Assembly: GCA_003693705.1 (NCBI GenBank)
Contig: RBZT01000770.1
Coordinates: forward strand, 1-54,799
Length of the DNA: 54,799 nucleotides
From: Polymyxa betae
Taxonomy: Eukaryota > Endomyxa > Phytomyxea > Plasmodiophorida > Plasmodiophoridae
Direction of reading: 5' to 3'
Numbering within the stretch: the first letter of the stretch is position 1; every line of letters begins with the position of its first letter. The position numbers and the translations under genes were made by a program. Shown here one piece after another: positions 1 through 9,256 of this stretch. A model generated the notes under the pieces. The model was given only the letters and a program-made list of their open reading frames with translations. It made no database searches and had not been told where the DNA came from.

Positions 1-108
1 AACGAACAATTCCCTCCATTTTCGTCTTTAATTTCCTGGTTAGGTCCTTGAACTGCGAGAACAACAGTTATTGAATGTACACGATCTGTACTCCCCGATG
101 CAATGAAT

Positions 109-485
109 CTATGCTGCCAGCTGATAAATGTCTCGCCGACAGTTGTTTACGAACTCTTGCAAGGTGTGCCATTGTTCGTTTAACTTGATGATGTCGCATT
201 GGATGTCTGGCGCTTGCTTCGCATAATATGGGCTTGAAATCCTGCTAAATCCATGCTTTATGATCGACTAGAATTCTTTTTCACTCTGTTTTAATACCAT
301 AGGGTTAGGTCATGGCAAAGTAATACCATCTCATTTGCAATCGAATACGAAATAGGTATGTTTTGGTTCTTGTCGTATTTACTCGTTGTGTTCTCGGGCG
401 CAATCGAATTCGAAATCACAACGAGTAACTGCACAGCAAGAGAATGAGCTTCAAGTGTCAGAGGCACGCGTGCCGTTTCCTTCAT
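109..485 (-). CDS. Unrecognised 105-aa protein, two exons
   Basis: I do not recognise this protein. Reading down the minus strand, an ATG at 485 opens an exon to 327. A GT...AG intron of 59 nt (326-268) follows, and a second exon runs 267-109 to a TAG stop; both exons are 159 nt and the junction is phase 0. The C-terminal half is hydrophilic and probably helical (for example KLNEQWHTLQEF). The intron size fits the genes around it, and the upstream 170 bp form a divergent promoter shared with the protease at 659. An extra intron inside exon 1 cannot be excluded. The call rests on open frame, splice borders and composition, not homology. Confidence 0.45.
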
Positions 486-658
486 GTAGTACCGATCCGA
501 TCTTGGATGCCTTCTTCATGTCTACCTTCACTTGATCGGTACAAAGCCCGACTCTGATAAAGATTCCAGTAGCGTTGCAAGCGATCTCGGGTGCATCGAC
601 CCGTACTTGACCATGAACAAAAGTCTGATCAATCGAGCGAATCACTTTCATTACCATC

Positions 659-3537
659 ATGTTGCTCGCTGCTATCTTCGTTATTGTGCTGGTCACAATA
701 TCAGCCAACCCACGCCATATTCTTCTCGTAAATAACGTCATCAACACCGAATCTGCTCCAGATTTCGAGTCGTTTCAGCACACATCACGACATTTCCGAG
801 GTCTCTCAGCCGATGAGCTCCTAACGCATCCCCTCGAGAACACCTTTCTCGTTCATCTCGATGAAGAACGCTCCGCATCGGTACGTGATCAGATCGAGCG
901 AGATCATGGTGTTGCAATGGGCACGTATCTGCCTCATAACACGTTCGTCGTTCTGGCCACGCATGAGACTGCCAAAGCCATCACCCAAGTTGATGGTGTC
1001 CGATGGGTCGGAAATCTCCCTCAAACCGACAAGATCTCACCCACCGTTTTATCTGGTCCTGAAACCGATCAAGGAGAGTTCGTATCGCCACCTAACGAGC
1101 TCGCCATGTTCAACGTCACAATCAGTAGCGGACCTGTGAACTCGGCGGACGCCTTCAGGTTAACCGACACGAATCTCAATGAGTCGTCATCGACGTCGAC
1201 GGCTCCGAGTGTGGCGTCGTTGATTTTGACGCTGACGTCATCTCTGAGCGACGATAAGATGGGTGTTCTTACTGATCGACTTCGCGAGGAGTTTCTCAAT
1301 GATGATCGCAGTCGCATTCTGTATCATGTTTCTATCGATATTATTCGAGCTGATCGTATTCGTATTGATCTAAGATCAGAATCCGATCTGCAGAATGTGG
1401 CCCAGGTCGCTGCTGATGACCCCGCCGTCCTTTACGTTGAACGTCGAATGCGGCCACGGTTTCTGAATCGTTGGGCGCGGGGCATCGTTGAGTCTGGATT
1501 GCAACAATCGGCGGATTACACGACCGGTGCTGGGCTCCTATCGGTCCGGTATAACCTTCATGGTCAAGGACAGATTATTGGCATAGCTGATAGTGGCATT
1601 GATTATAATCATTGCTTCTTCTATGATCCCAATTATTATCCACCTTTTAAGACCTTTAAAACGTCACCAACCTCAGCCGATATCAAAGCCAGCGATTTCT
1701 ATCATCGTAAAATCGCACAGTATGTTGTATATGGTGATGCCGGTGATGATTCTGGTGGTCATGGAACTCATACAGCTGCTACAGTAGCTGGACAGGCTAT
1801 ATCCAATGATCCCAGTTATGGTCCTTATGAAGGCATGGCTCAACAAAGGTATGTTCAGATACTTTATTTGTTACGTCATGATAATAATATTCTCACCCTA
1901 GTAAGCTGGCATTCTTCGATATTGGAAAATCGGATGGAACGCTGTCAATCCCGGATGATCTCGCGGATCCGTTCTTAGGATGGTCCTATCTAGCTGGTGC
2001 TAGAATCCATTCTAATAGTTGGGGTGTCTCAACTCCATATTATACCACATCAGCACGTGATTTCGACCAATATATGTACGACCACAAAGATTTCATTGTG
2101 GTTGTCGCTGCCGGTAATGATGGCAGCTGTAATGGTCGGATGACGTTGGGATCGCCAGGCACTGCTAAAAACATTATTACGGTTGGGGCGACCATGACAG
2201 ATCTTGATAGTTATTCCACAATTGGATTATCACCAGCTTATTATTCCAATTTGAATCAGGATCAGTTCACTGCCAATAACATCGCCGTATTCTCCTCACG
2301 TGGTCCAACTGCAGATCAACGTATCAAGCCTGATATCGTGGCACCCGGATATAACACAGTCTCGGCCAAAGCAGGTGGTGGACAATGTGGTCAACCTCTG
2401 TCCAGCTTATTGGCAGCAAAATCTGGTACATCGATGGCGACACCAACTGTTGCCGGCAATCTGGCCCTGATTCGTCAATATTTCCTGGATGGATTCTACC
2501 CATCAGGGTCGCGAAATCCAGCTAATAGTTTCGTACCATCTGGGTCGCTGATCAAGGCGGTGGCGATTGCTGCTGGGACCCAACTCACCGGATATCGTCT
2601 CGTCACCGATCTCTTCATGACTAATTCGGCATCGTGCAAGACGCCTCAATTCGTATCGATCTCACAGTATCCTGGTATTGATCAAGGATGGGGCCGTCTT
2701 CAACTCAATTCTGTTCTGAAATTCCAGTCGGCATCTGCAACATCGTCATTGTATCTGTTGGGATTTAATCCAGCCCAGAAAGCTACATTTGGTGATATTT
2801 CCATCGCTCCTGGTCAGACACATACATATAATCTATGTGGTTATAAATCCAATCTACCAGCACCGAAGATCGTGTTAGTCTGGACTGATCCACCTGCTCA
2901 ACCAATGAGTGCAGTTCAGCTGGTTAACAATCTCGATCTGGAAGTCTACTACCAACAGACCGGACAAACCTATCTTGGCAATGCTGGTGTATACGCTGGT
3001 ACTGGACCTGATACTCGGAACCCGGTCGAAACTGTCAGGCTGGACCCTGTCTCTGGCTCCAGTATGAACATTCAGGTCGTTGTCCGAGCTCGTTCCATTA
3101 ACGTTGGAGCATCACAGCCGTATTCGCTGGTTGTTACTGGAAGTGTTCAACCATCAACATGTGCTAGAACCATGGATGTTGACGCTGGAATCGCCACCCT
3201 CGATCAGCTATTCAACGAAGGTGTCAGACCTGTTATCTCGACCAGGTCAGGCACAGGAATGAATTCCACGGCGCCCACCGAAACGCTGGTTACGCCAGCG
3301 AAAACCGCTTCTGATGAGAAGGCGGGAACTTTCGGACTGATCGATATCCTGGCGGCGGCGATCTCAGCAGGAGTCGTTGTGGCGTTTCTGTCAGCGGGCT
3401 GGATCCGAAGTATTCATCTAAAGCACCGACAAGAAGTGAATGTGAGGAATATGAAAGTGCTGTCTCTGAATATGAGTAATCCTTCTAATGTTACTACTGA
3501 GTCTATTCCTCAGTCTACTACAAGTCCTGCAATATGA
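659..3537 (+). CDS. Subtilisin-like serine protease (S8), type I membrane protein
   Basis: A 941-aa preproprotease with exons 659-1848 and 1902-3537 split by a 53-nt intron. It begins with a hydrophobic signal peptide (residues 1-17), followed by a long N-terminal region likely to act as propeptide. The S8 catalytic triad is complete: Asp311 in GIADSGID, His368 in GHGTHTAA and Ser574 in GTSMATPTVAG, with an oxyanion Asn in VVAAGNDG. A beta-sandwich domain follows the catalytic domain (VLVWTDPP and VNNLDLEV motifs, typical of Kp43-type subtilases). A membrane segment lies near residues 878-898, with a short basic cytosolic tail. This predicts a protease displayed outside the cell or in the secretory pathway. 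A polyadenylation signal AATAAA lies at 3577-3582. The family is clear; the substrate is not. Confidence 0.93.
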
Positions 3538-3923
3538 TCTATTTTGCATTTGCTGATTTTTATTAACATTTGATACAATAAATCAGTCTTCACATGCTTT
3601 TTCGTCAATAATTGAGGGTTCCCTGAAATATGATCCCAACTCTCAGTTTAAAAAGATGCTGCAAGTTGAGCATTTTGATAAATTTCTCTGGAATCTGACC
3701 TGCCATGTCGGACAACATTTCGATTGCTGCTATATGTGCACTCCATGGCCAACATTAACCCAAGGTCACACCGACTTACCAGAAGTCACGTTCTTGATAA
3801 CGCACGATCCTGTAACTCGCCTGAGGGACCTAATAGTAATAAAGGGTCTAAACGGAACAGATTACGTAAGCCTCCATAAGCTCCTAATCACCGTTTCAGT
3901 AGTAGATGTTGCGATGTGATAAT
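3538..3923. other. Intergenic region between convergent genes
   Basis: This holds the protease 3' end (AATAAA at 3577) and the 3' flank of MED20. An 87-codon ATG-initiated frame at 3656-3919 (+) exists, but it has no recognisable similarity and ends just before the MED20 stop, so I do not call it a gene. Confidence 0.5.
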
Positions 3924-4487
3924 TTATTGAGACGATGGCATTAGAATATGTGCTATATCCAGTGCACGATGTCGATCTGTGTATTCTTGACCGAGTTTGA
4001 ATAACTTATATGGAGGTACAGGTAGGACAGCGGGTGGCTTCTCGAAATTGATTCGACTCATGAGCTCCAAGCTTGGCTTCCTCATGATGGTCAGCAAACA
4101 TGGCACATAGTCTATAGATATCAGCAAATCTTGTTTCTGTACGATAATGCTTATGATAAAATCGCCGACATGATAGGCTTGTCCTTGGCAGCTGATTGAT
4201 AGTCTTGGAGCTGCATTCTGCAATTCTAGCAGAATGTTCAGATCAGAATTGCACTCGACGACATCGGTCGGCATGACAACAAACAATTTCGAAGGCATCC
4301 TGGAATCGCGGATCGTGCGAATTTCTACCGGGGATCGGGACTCACCAAACGTCGAACGAAGCTGAAACATCTGCACATGAACGGTGAATGGCGTCCCGAG
4401 CGGCACCGGTATAGGCAGTGACGAGGCAATTGTTGACAAAATCGAGGCTGGCGTCTCCCCAGGAGGCGCTCGCCAGTAAACTCGCAT
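3924..4487 (-). CDS. MED20: Mediator complex subunit 20 (TRFP family)
   Basis: A single-exon gene of 187 aa. Med20 belongs to the Mediator head module, which bridges activators and RNA polymerase II in the nucleus. The family pattern is visible in order: an N-terminal beta region, the SKLFVVMP strand, the segment around YHVGDFIISIIVQ, and ISIDYVPCLLT, which corresponds to the IxVEYGPCVV strand of animal Med20. A C-terminal helix follows. The length is slightly short for the family (about 200-230 aa). It is divergently transcribed from eIF3k with about 340 bp between the start codons. The assignment rests on pattern matching with a fast-evolving family, so a profile search would be useful. Confidence 0.62.
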   Translation of the reverse strand: MRVYWRAPPGETPASILSTIASSLPIPVPLGTPFTVHVQMFQLRSTFGESRSPVEIRTIRDSRMPSKLFVVMPTDVVECNSDLNILLELQNAAPRLSISCQGQAYHVGDFIISIIVQKQDLLISIDYVPCLLTIMRKPSLELMSRINFEKPPAVLPVPPYKLFKLGQEYTDRHRALDIAHILMPSSQ

Positions 4488-4829
4488 TCTGAACAGAATT
4501 CTGCGAAGCTTCCTGTTGGCTTTTTCGTCACTTTCGTCTCAGTACTGCATTGCTAAACGTATCTGCTAAGATGTGAGATATCAGACCTGAAGGCATCTAC
4601 AATCTGTGGAATTTGCTAACGTCGTTCCCCCAAGCCATCATAGCTCAATTCAAATGTGCAGACAAGGAACAATCATTACAAAAATTGCGAGATAAAAAAA
4701 TTTCATTCTTTAAACTGACGCAGTTTTGAACGAAATGTGTTTTGCTGGTTAAATATCGCGCAACTTTTGAGACGGAGGTGTCTGAAGTCCGAGGTTGTCA
4801 AGAAATCATAACGTCGTCTGCAATCTGTC
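4488..4829. promoter_or_regulatory. Divergent promoter region MED20 / eIF3k
   Basis: About 340 bp separates two divergent start codons. It is AT-rich with an A-run near 4693-4700. I see no convincing TATA box or other named motif; promoter function is inferred from position only. Confidence 0.4.
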
Positions 4830-5465
4830 ATGGCGAACTCTGTCAATGGATCGAGTCCGGCTGTCTATGACGAATCCGTGATTGCTCCTCTGCAGAACGA
4901 AATCGTCGAATTATGTAAATCAGGAAAGGATTTGCCGCTCGACAAGTGCCTGCATCTGTTGCGCCTATATCGGCTTTATCCATCGGCAGCACAACTCTCA
5001 TGCGTGCTCAGAATTCTGTTAAACCAGATGGCAGTTAAATCTCATGGCCCCTGTGAGCTTCTTATTCCTCAATCAATGTATAACTCGCCAGAAATTCGCC
5101 AATTTCAAGAATTTTCGAGTGCCCTACACTTCTCGAAGTTCACATGTCTATGGTCGATGATTGACCAATATCGATCACTTATCAGCGAATATTGCCCCGA
5201 TTTTTCGGAACGCATTCGTTCCCAAATCGCCAATACCATGGCGCAGACGTTCGAGAATATTAAGGTGGAAGACGCAAGCCAGCTCCTGAACGAATCCGAC
5301 AAGAAAACCATTGAAAGCCTGCACCCCAATTTCAAAGTGGAGAATGGCGTCCTGTCAACAGGGTACTCAGCCTCGAAAAACTTCGCTCTTGAATCTGGAC
5401 CAGGCTGTACACAAAAAGTCATTTTCGACACTATCAAGAAATTGGACGAGCTATCTGCTCTGTAA
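4830..5465 (+). CDS. EIF3K: Translation initiation factor eIF3 subunit K
   Basis: A 211-aa intronless gene. eIF3k is a small PCI-type (HAM and winged-helix) subunit of the eIF3 complex, which binds the 40S ribosome. The N-terminal helical repeat region carries LRLYRLYPSAAQ, matching the LKLYQFNP motif of animal eIF3k. The middle has LHFSKFTCLWSMID, equivalent to CHFQAFWQALD. The C-terminal winged-helix section has IRSQIANTMAQTF and a final KVIFDTIKKLDEL. The length agrees with the family (about 218 aa). AATAAA at 5469-5474 directly after the stop is a likely polyadenylation signal. Confidence 0.8.
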   Translation: MANSVNGSSPAVYDESVIAPLQNEIVELCKSGKDLPLDKCLHLLRLYRLYPSAAQLSCVLRILLNQMAVKSHGPCELLIPQSMYNSPEIRQFQEFSSALHFSKFTCLWSMIDQYRSLISEYCPDFSERIRSQIANTMAQTFENIKVEDASQLLNESDKKTIESLHPNFKVENGVLSTGYSASKNFALESGPGCTQKVIFDTIKKLDELSAL

Positions 5466-5763
5466 CCAAATAAATAGTCAGATTTCAAATTGTCAATTCT
5501 AAGGTGTCCGATTTCGGATTTGTAATCTGAAACCAGGCGATGAGCAAGCAAAAGTGTTCTGCTGCCTTCACGAAGGGTATTCGGTCAGAATGAGTAAATA
5601 GCTTTATACGTGCAAACCCTATTACAGTGAATTTTCTCTTAGCCTAACATAAACCCCTAATGCGACTCGGCGACCTTTCGATGTGACAGACGACACCGGA
5701 CCCTTACTTGTCATCGCAGAAACCCCTCACCATGTCGTCTAACATCCCCTTCGTCATGTCGTT
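5466..5763. other. Intergenic, upstream of malate synthase
   Basis: This contains the eIF3k 3' end and two telo-box-like sequences (AAACCCTA near 5614 and AAACCCCTAA near 5651) upstream of malate synthase. No gene is seen. Confidence 0.4.
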
Positions 5764-7845
5764 ATGTCCATTGTGCAAATGTTACTTGCAATAATGTTAC
5801 CTACAAACTTAACGCTGTTTTCTTCTCATTGTCGAACCTCATTGCTCTCAATTCTGATCGTCGCGATGGTGGCAACAGTGGAAGGTGTCGTTGTCAATTG
5901 TGATGTCCCAGCCGGGGCTGAATGGCTGATGAACAAGGAGGCAGTCAGCTTTTTGGCCCAATTACACCGACAGTTCAACGGCCGACGGCTAGAACTGCTT
6001 GAAGCTCGGCACAAGAGACAGGCCGAGTTCGATGCAGGGAAACTGCCTGATTTCCTACCTGAAACTGAGTGGATTCGGAACCAGGAATGGCGATGTGATC
6101 CGCCACCTGCTGATCTTGAGGATCGCCGCGTTGAAATAACTGGCCCTCCTGACCGGAAAATGGTTGGTTGACGAGGGTTTAAAGGTTACCGGAAAGTTGA
6201 TTTTGCAGTAGGTGATCAACGCTCTTAATTCTGGGGCCAATGCATACATGACAGATTTTGAAGACTCGCTGTCGCCGACGTTTGCTAATCTGCTCAATGG
6301 GCAAGTAAATCTACACGATGCTGTTACCGGAAAAATCACTTTTGAAGGCAATGGTAAACATTATAAGCTAAATGAAAAGGTGGCCACTCTGCTTGTGCGT
6401 CCAAGAGGTTGGCATTTGGATGAATACCATGTTCATGTAGATGGTCATCCTATCTCGGTATGGATATGGTCGTGTTTTTCGCTCCTAATATGTTTTAGGC
6501 TTCTATCTTCGATTTCGGTCTGTACTATTTCCACAATGCCCGCCTCCTAATTCAGAAGGGAACTGGACCCTATTTCTACTTGCCCAAGATGGAATCCCAT
6601 TTGGAGGCTCGTCTCTGGAATTATATCTTCATTACAGCCCAGAACGCTCTGGAAATCCCAGTCGGTACTATTCGAGCAACTGTTCTGATTGAGACTCTAC
6701 CTGCTGCATTCGAAATGGATGAAATCATTTATGAACTTTGTCAACATTCGATTGGTTTAAATTGCGGTCTGCTCCCTGTTGTCTTCACCGTGATTATGCT
6801 CATATGTATGGAGATAGGCCGCTGGGATTACATTTTCAGTTTCATTAAGAAATTGAGAAACCACCCTCAATTTGTTTTGCCTGATCGCGACGAAGTCGGA
6901 ATGACGAGACCTTTTATGAACGCCTATGTTCGTCTGCTGATTGTTACTTGTCATCGTCGAGGAGTTCACGCAATGGTAACTGCATTCTTGACACATTAGG
7001 AGTTTAGGATATCAAACTGACCCGTTCTCAGGGAGGAATGGCAGCGCAGGTTACGGTTCTAGAATAAGCAGAAATCATTAATGATGTCGATTGATTAGAT
7101 TCCTATAAAAGACGATCCAGTAGCAAATGAAGAGGCAATGAAGAAAGTCGAGGACGATAAATTACGTGAAGTTAAAGCTGGCCATGACGGAACTTGGGTA
7201 TGTTAAGCTTGGTTCTCTGCAGATCTGGATTGAATTAAGACTTGCAGGTTGCACATCCTGGTCTGATCCCCTTCGCCAAGAAAGCGTTTGATGCTCATAT
7301 GAAGGGCAAAAATCAGCTGTCGTTAATGCCCCATTATTCGAAGCCGATATCGTCGGAGGACATGCTCACGATCGGTAACGGGGGCTCAGTTACCCGAAAA
7401 GGATTAACAATGAATCTGGACGTCGCTCTGCGCTATGTTGAGGTGAGTTTACTAGCTGCCGGGCGCTTCCATTCATGTAACTTCTTTCTCAGTCTTGGCT
7501 TCGAGGATTTGGATGTGTCCCAATTTATCAAAAAATGGAAGATGCTGCGACCGCAGAGATCAGCCGGGCGCAGGTCTGGCATTGGCTTCGACATGGAGTC
7601 GTTCTAGATGATGGTTAGAATGGCTGCACGATCTTATAACGGTGGGTGCTAATCATCCGATTTTAGGAACCAAAGTGACACCAGAACTTGTCACTGCTGA
7701 ATTCGATGCCGTCGTTAGTAACATATTGAAGAGTACAAAGTCAGATCACAAGTTTGATTTGGCATCAAAAATTCTTCGTCAACTGGTTCTCGATCCAAAC
7801 TTCTCTGAATTCCTGACACTGGATTGCTATAAATATATTATTTAA
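5764..7845 (+). CDS. MLS1: Malate synthase (glyoxylate cycle)
   Basis: This enzyme condenses glyoxylate with acetyl-CoA to malate, the second glyoxylate-cycle step. Nine exons are read: 5764-6162, 6212-6457, 6499-6766, 6818-6975, 7032-7049, 7099-7197, 7248-7442, 7493-7613 and 7667-7845. Introns are 41-56 nt. Conserved blocks appear in order: [41 protein letters not shown] (catalytic Arg), [42 protein letters not shown] (Mg-binding acidic residues) and [14 protein letters not shown] (catalytic Asp). The 18-nt exon 7032-7049 encodes GGMAAQ, part of the conserved HAMGGMAAQIPI motif. The start at 5764 gives 560 aa with an unusual hydrophobic extension; ATG 5866 gives 526 aa, closer to the family, and may be the true start. 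The C-terminus (KYII) is not a peroxisomal PTS1. AATAAA lies near 7886. Confidence 0.96.
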
Positions 7846-7919
7846 GCATTCACATACAGGAATGCTACAACCACTGTCTATGCGAAATAAACTATTTGAT
7901 ATATTATAATACTTCCGAT

Positions 7920-8974
7920 CTATCGCAACGGAGGATGCACAATGCCACTGTCGACCACAACAATGTTCTTCGTTGGAAGTTCACCATTGCCCCCAGCCAA
8001 TCCCATTTTATCAACGACGTCAAATCCTGAAAGAACCCGCCCGAACACAACATGATGGCCTATGATAAGTAAACGCAAGCACGACGACCAAGATGAGATT
8101 GCAGTACCGTTTAGGTGCGGCGCATCTCCAAGCATAAAACAGAACTGAGAACCATTCGTATTAGGTCCTAAAGACAAATATTCAATAAAATATACATTTT
8201 TCTAGGTTAGGAACGCACCCGAATTTGCCATTTGAAGTAAATATTTTCTGTCGTGTTTCAGCGACAATCCAGCTGGCTCATCATCAAACTGATAACCATA
8301 CACACTGACAGAGCCTGTTCCATCTCCATTCGTAATGTCACCACCTTGCACAATAAACCCTTTTATAATTCGGTGAAATCTCATACTAAAAACTGTCAGC
8401 AATCGCATCAGATGCATCTCTGTTCTCTTAAATACTTTTTATAATGTAGGTTTGGGGCAAGTTCACCTGAGCAGAGCTTGGCGAAGTTTTCTGCTGTCTT
8501 GGGAACTGTATCTCCAAATAATCCCATCACTACTCTTCCGACATATTCTCCATCGATTTCAATGTCGAAAAAGGTCTCAATAGTGACTTTCGGGAGCGTA
8601 TCTAGCTTTTGGTCGTCCTGAATCGTATCGGGATCCACCCAATCATTTCTTGTTGTAACTGTATCTATCGTCTAATTGGACTATTAACTTCTACCAGAAT
8701 GATCTCGTTCTGTGATGCATACCTCTGGCCATAATTCTGAAATCTTACACCATAGTATGAACAGAGTGCCAATGCAAATGACGACGAGCAGCTTCAATGT
8801 TCTAGACACCAAAACTGGGTTCTGATGACAATGTCACGATCGCCTGGCGATTTGCTGATGCAAGACCGATACCAAGCTTGTTCGTCTGGCAAAACGTGAA
8901 GCGCCGCCGTTCAAAGGAATTCGCACAACATCACTGGCAGGTTTCGTTGGAGTTCCAGGTCTTCGGAAGATCAT
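7920..8974 (-). CDS. Membrane-anchored cyclophilin (peptidyl-prolyl isomerase)
   Basis: Six exons: 8974-8873, 8821-8723, 8671-8436, 8385-8219, 8167-8108 and 8059-7920, with introns of 48-51 nt. They encode 267 aa. A basic N-terminus precedes one hydrophobic segment ([13 protein letters not shown], about residue 45-63), a signal anchor. The catalytic domain therefore probably faces the ER or Golgi lumen. The cyclophilin domain has [14 protein letters not shown] (catalytic Arg, Phe, Gln), [13 protein letters not shown] and HHVVFGRV. The Trp normally found in WLDGKH is absent (HLNGHH), which predicts weak cyclosporin binding. The first two exons were deduced from splice borders and phase and are less certain than the catalytic domain. 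Confidence 0.85.
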
Positions 8975-9256
8975 TAAATATGAAATTTGCGGATTGCTTG
9001 AAGCAGTCAGTCACCTTTTATGGATTTCTCTCGAAGTTCACGATGAGTTTCAAACCAACTAAAAAATGACCACAAGTTAGTTGTAGACTGTAGACCACAA
9101 ATTGCAAAGAGAGTTGAAGACCAATGTTCTGGAAGATAATATTGATGTTGACATTACTAAGGCAAACAAGCAACTTAAGATAGCAAATAAACAGTCTGTT
9201 TATAAAAAAGTAAATACACCTTTACAATAAATTAATTAATTTGAAGTAACAGATGT

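Noticed and set aside
3656-3919. 87-codon ATG frame between protease and MED20
   Set aside because: No similarity, convergent 3' flanks, and composition close to random.
8878-9069. Plus-strand frame next to the cyclophilin gene
   Set aside because: It lies opposite a minus-strand first exon that splices in phase to the cyclophilin; the plus frame has no ATG and no match.
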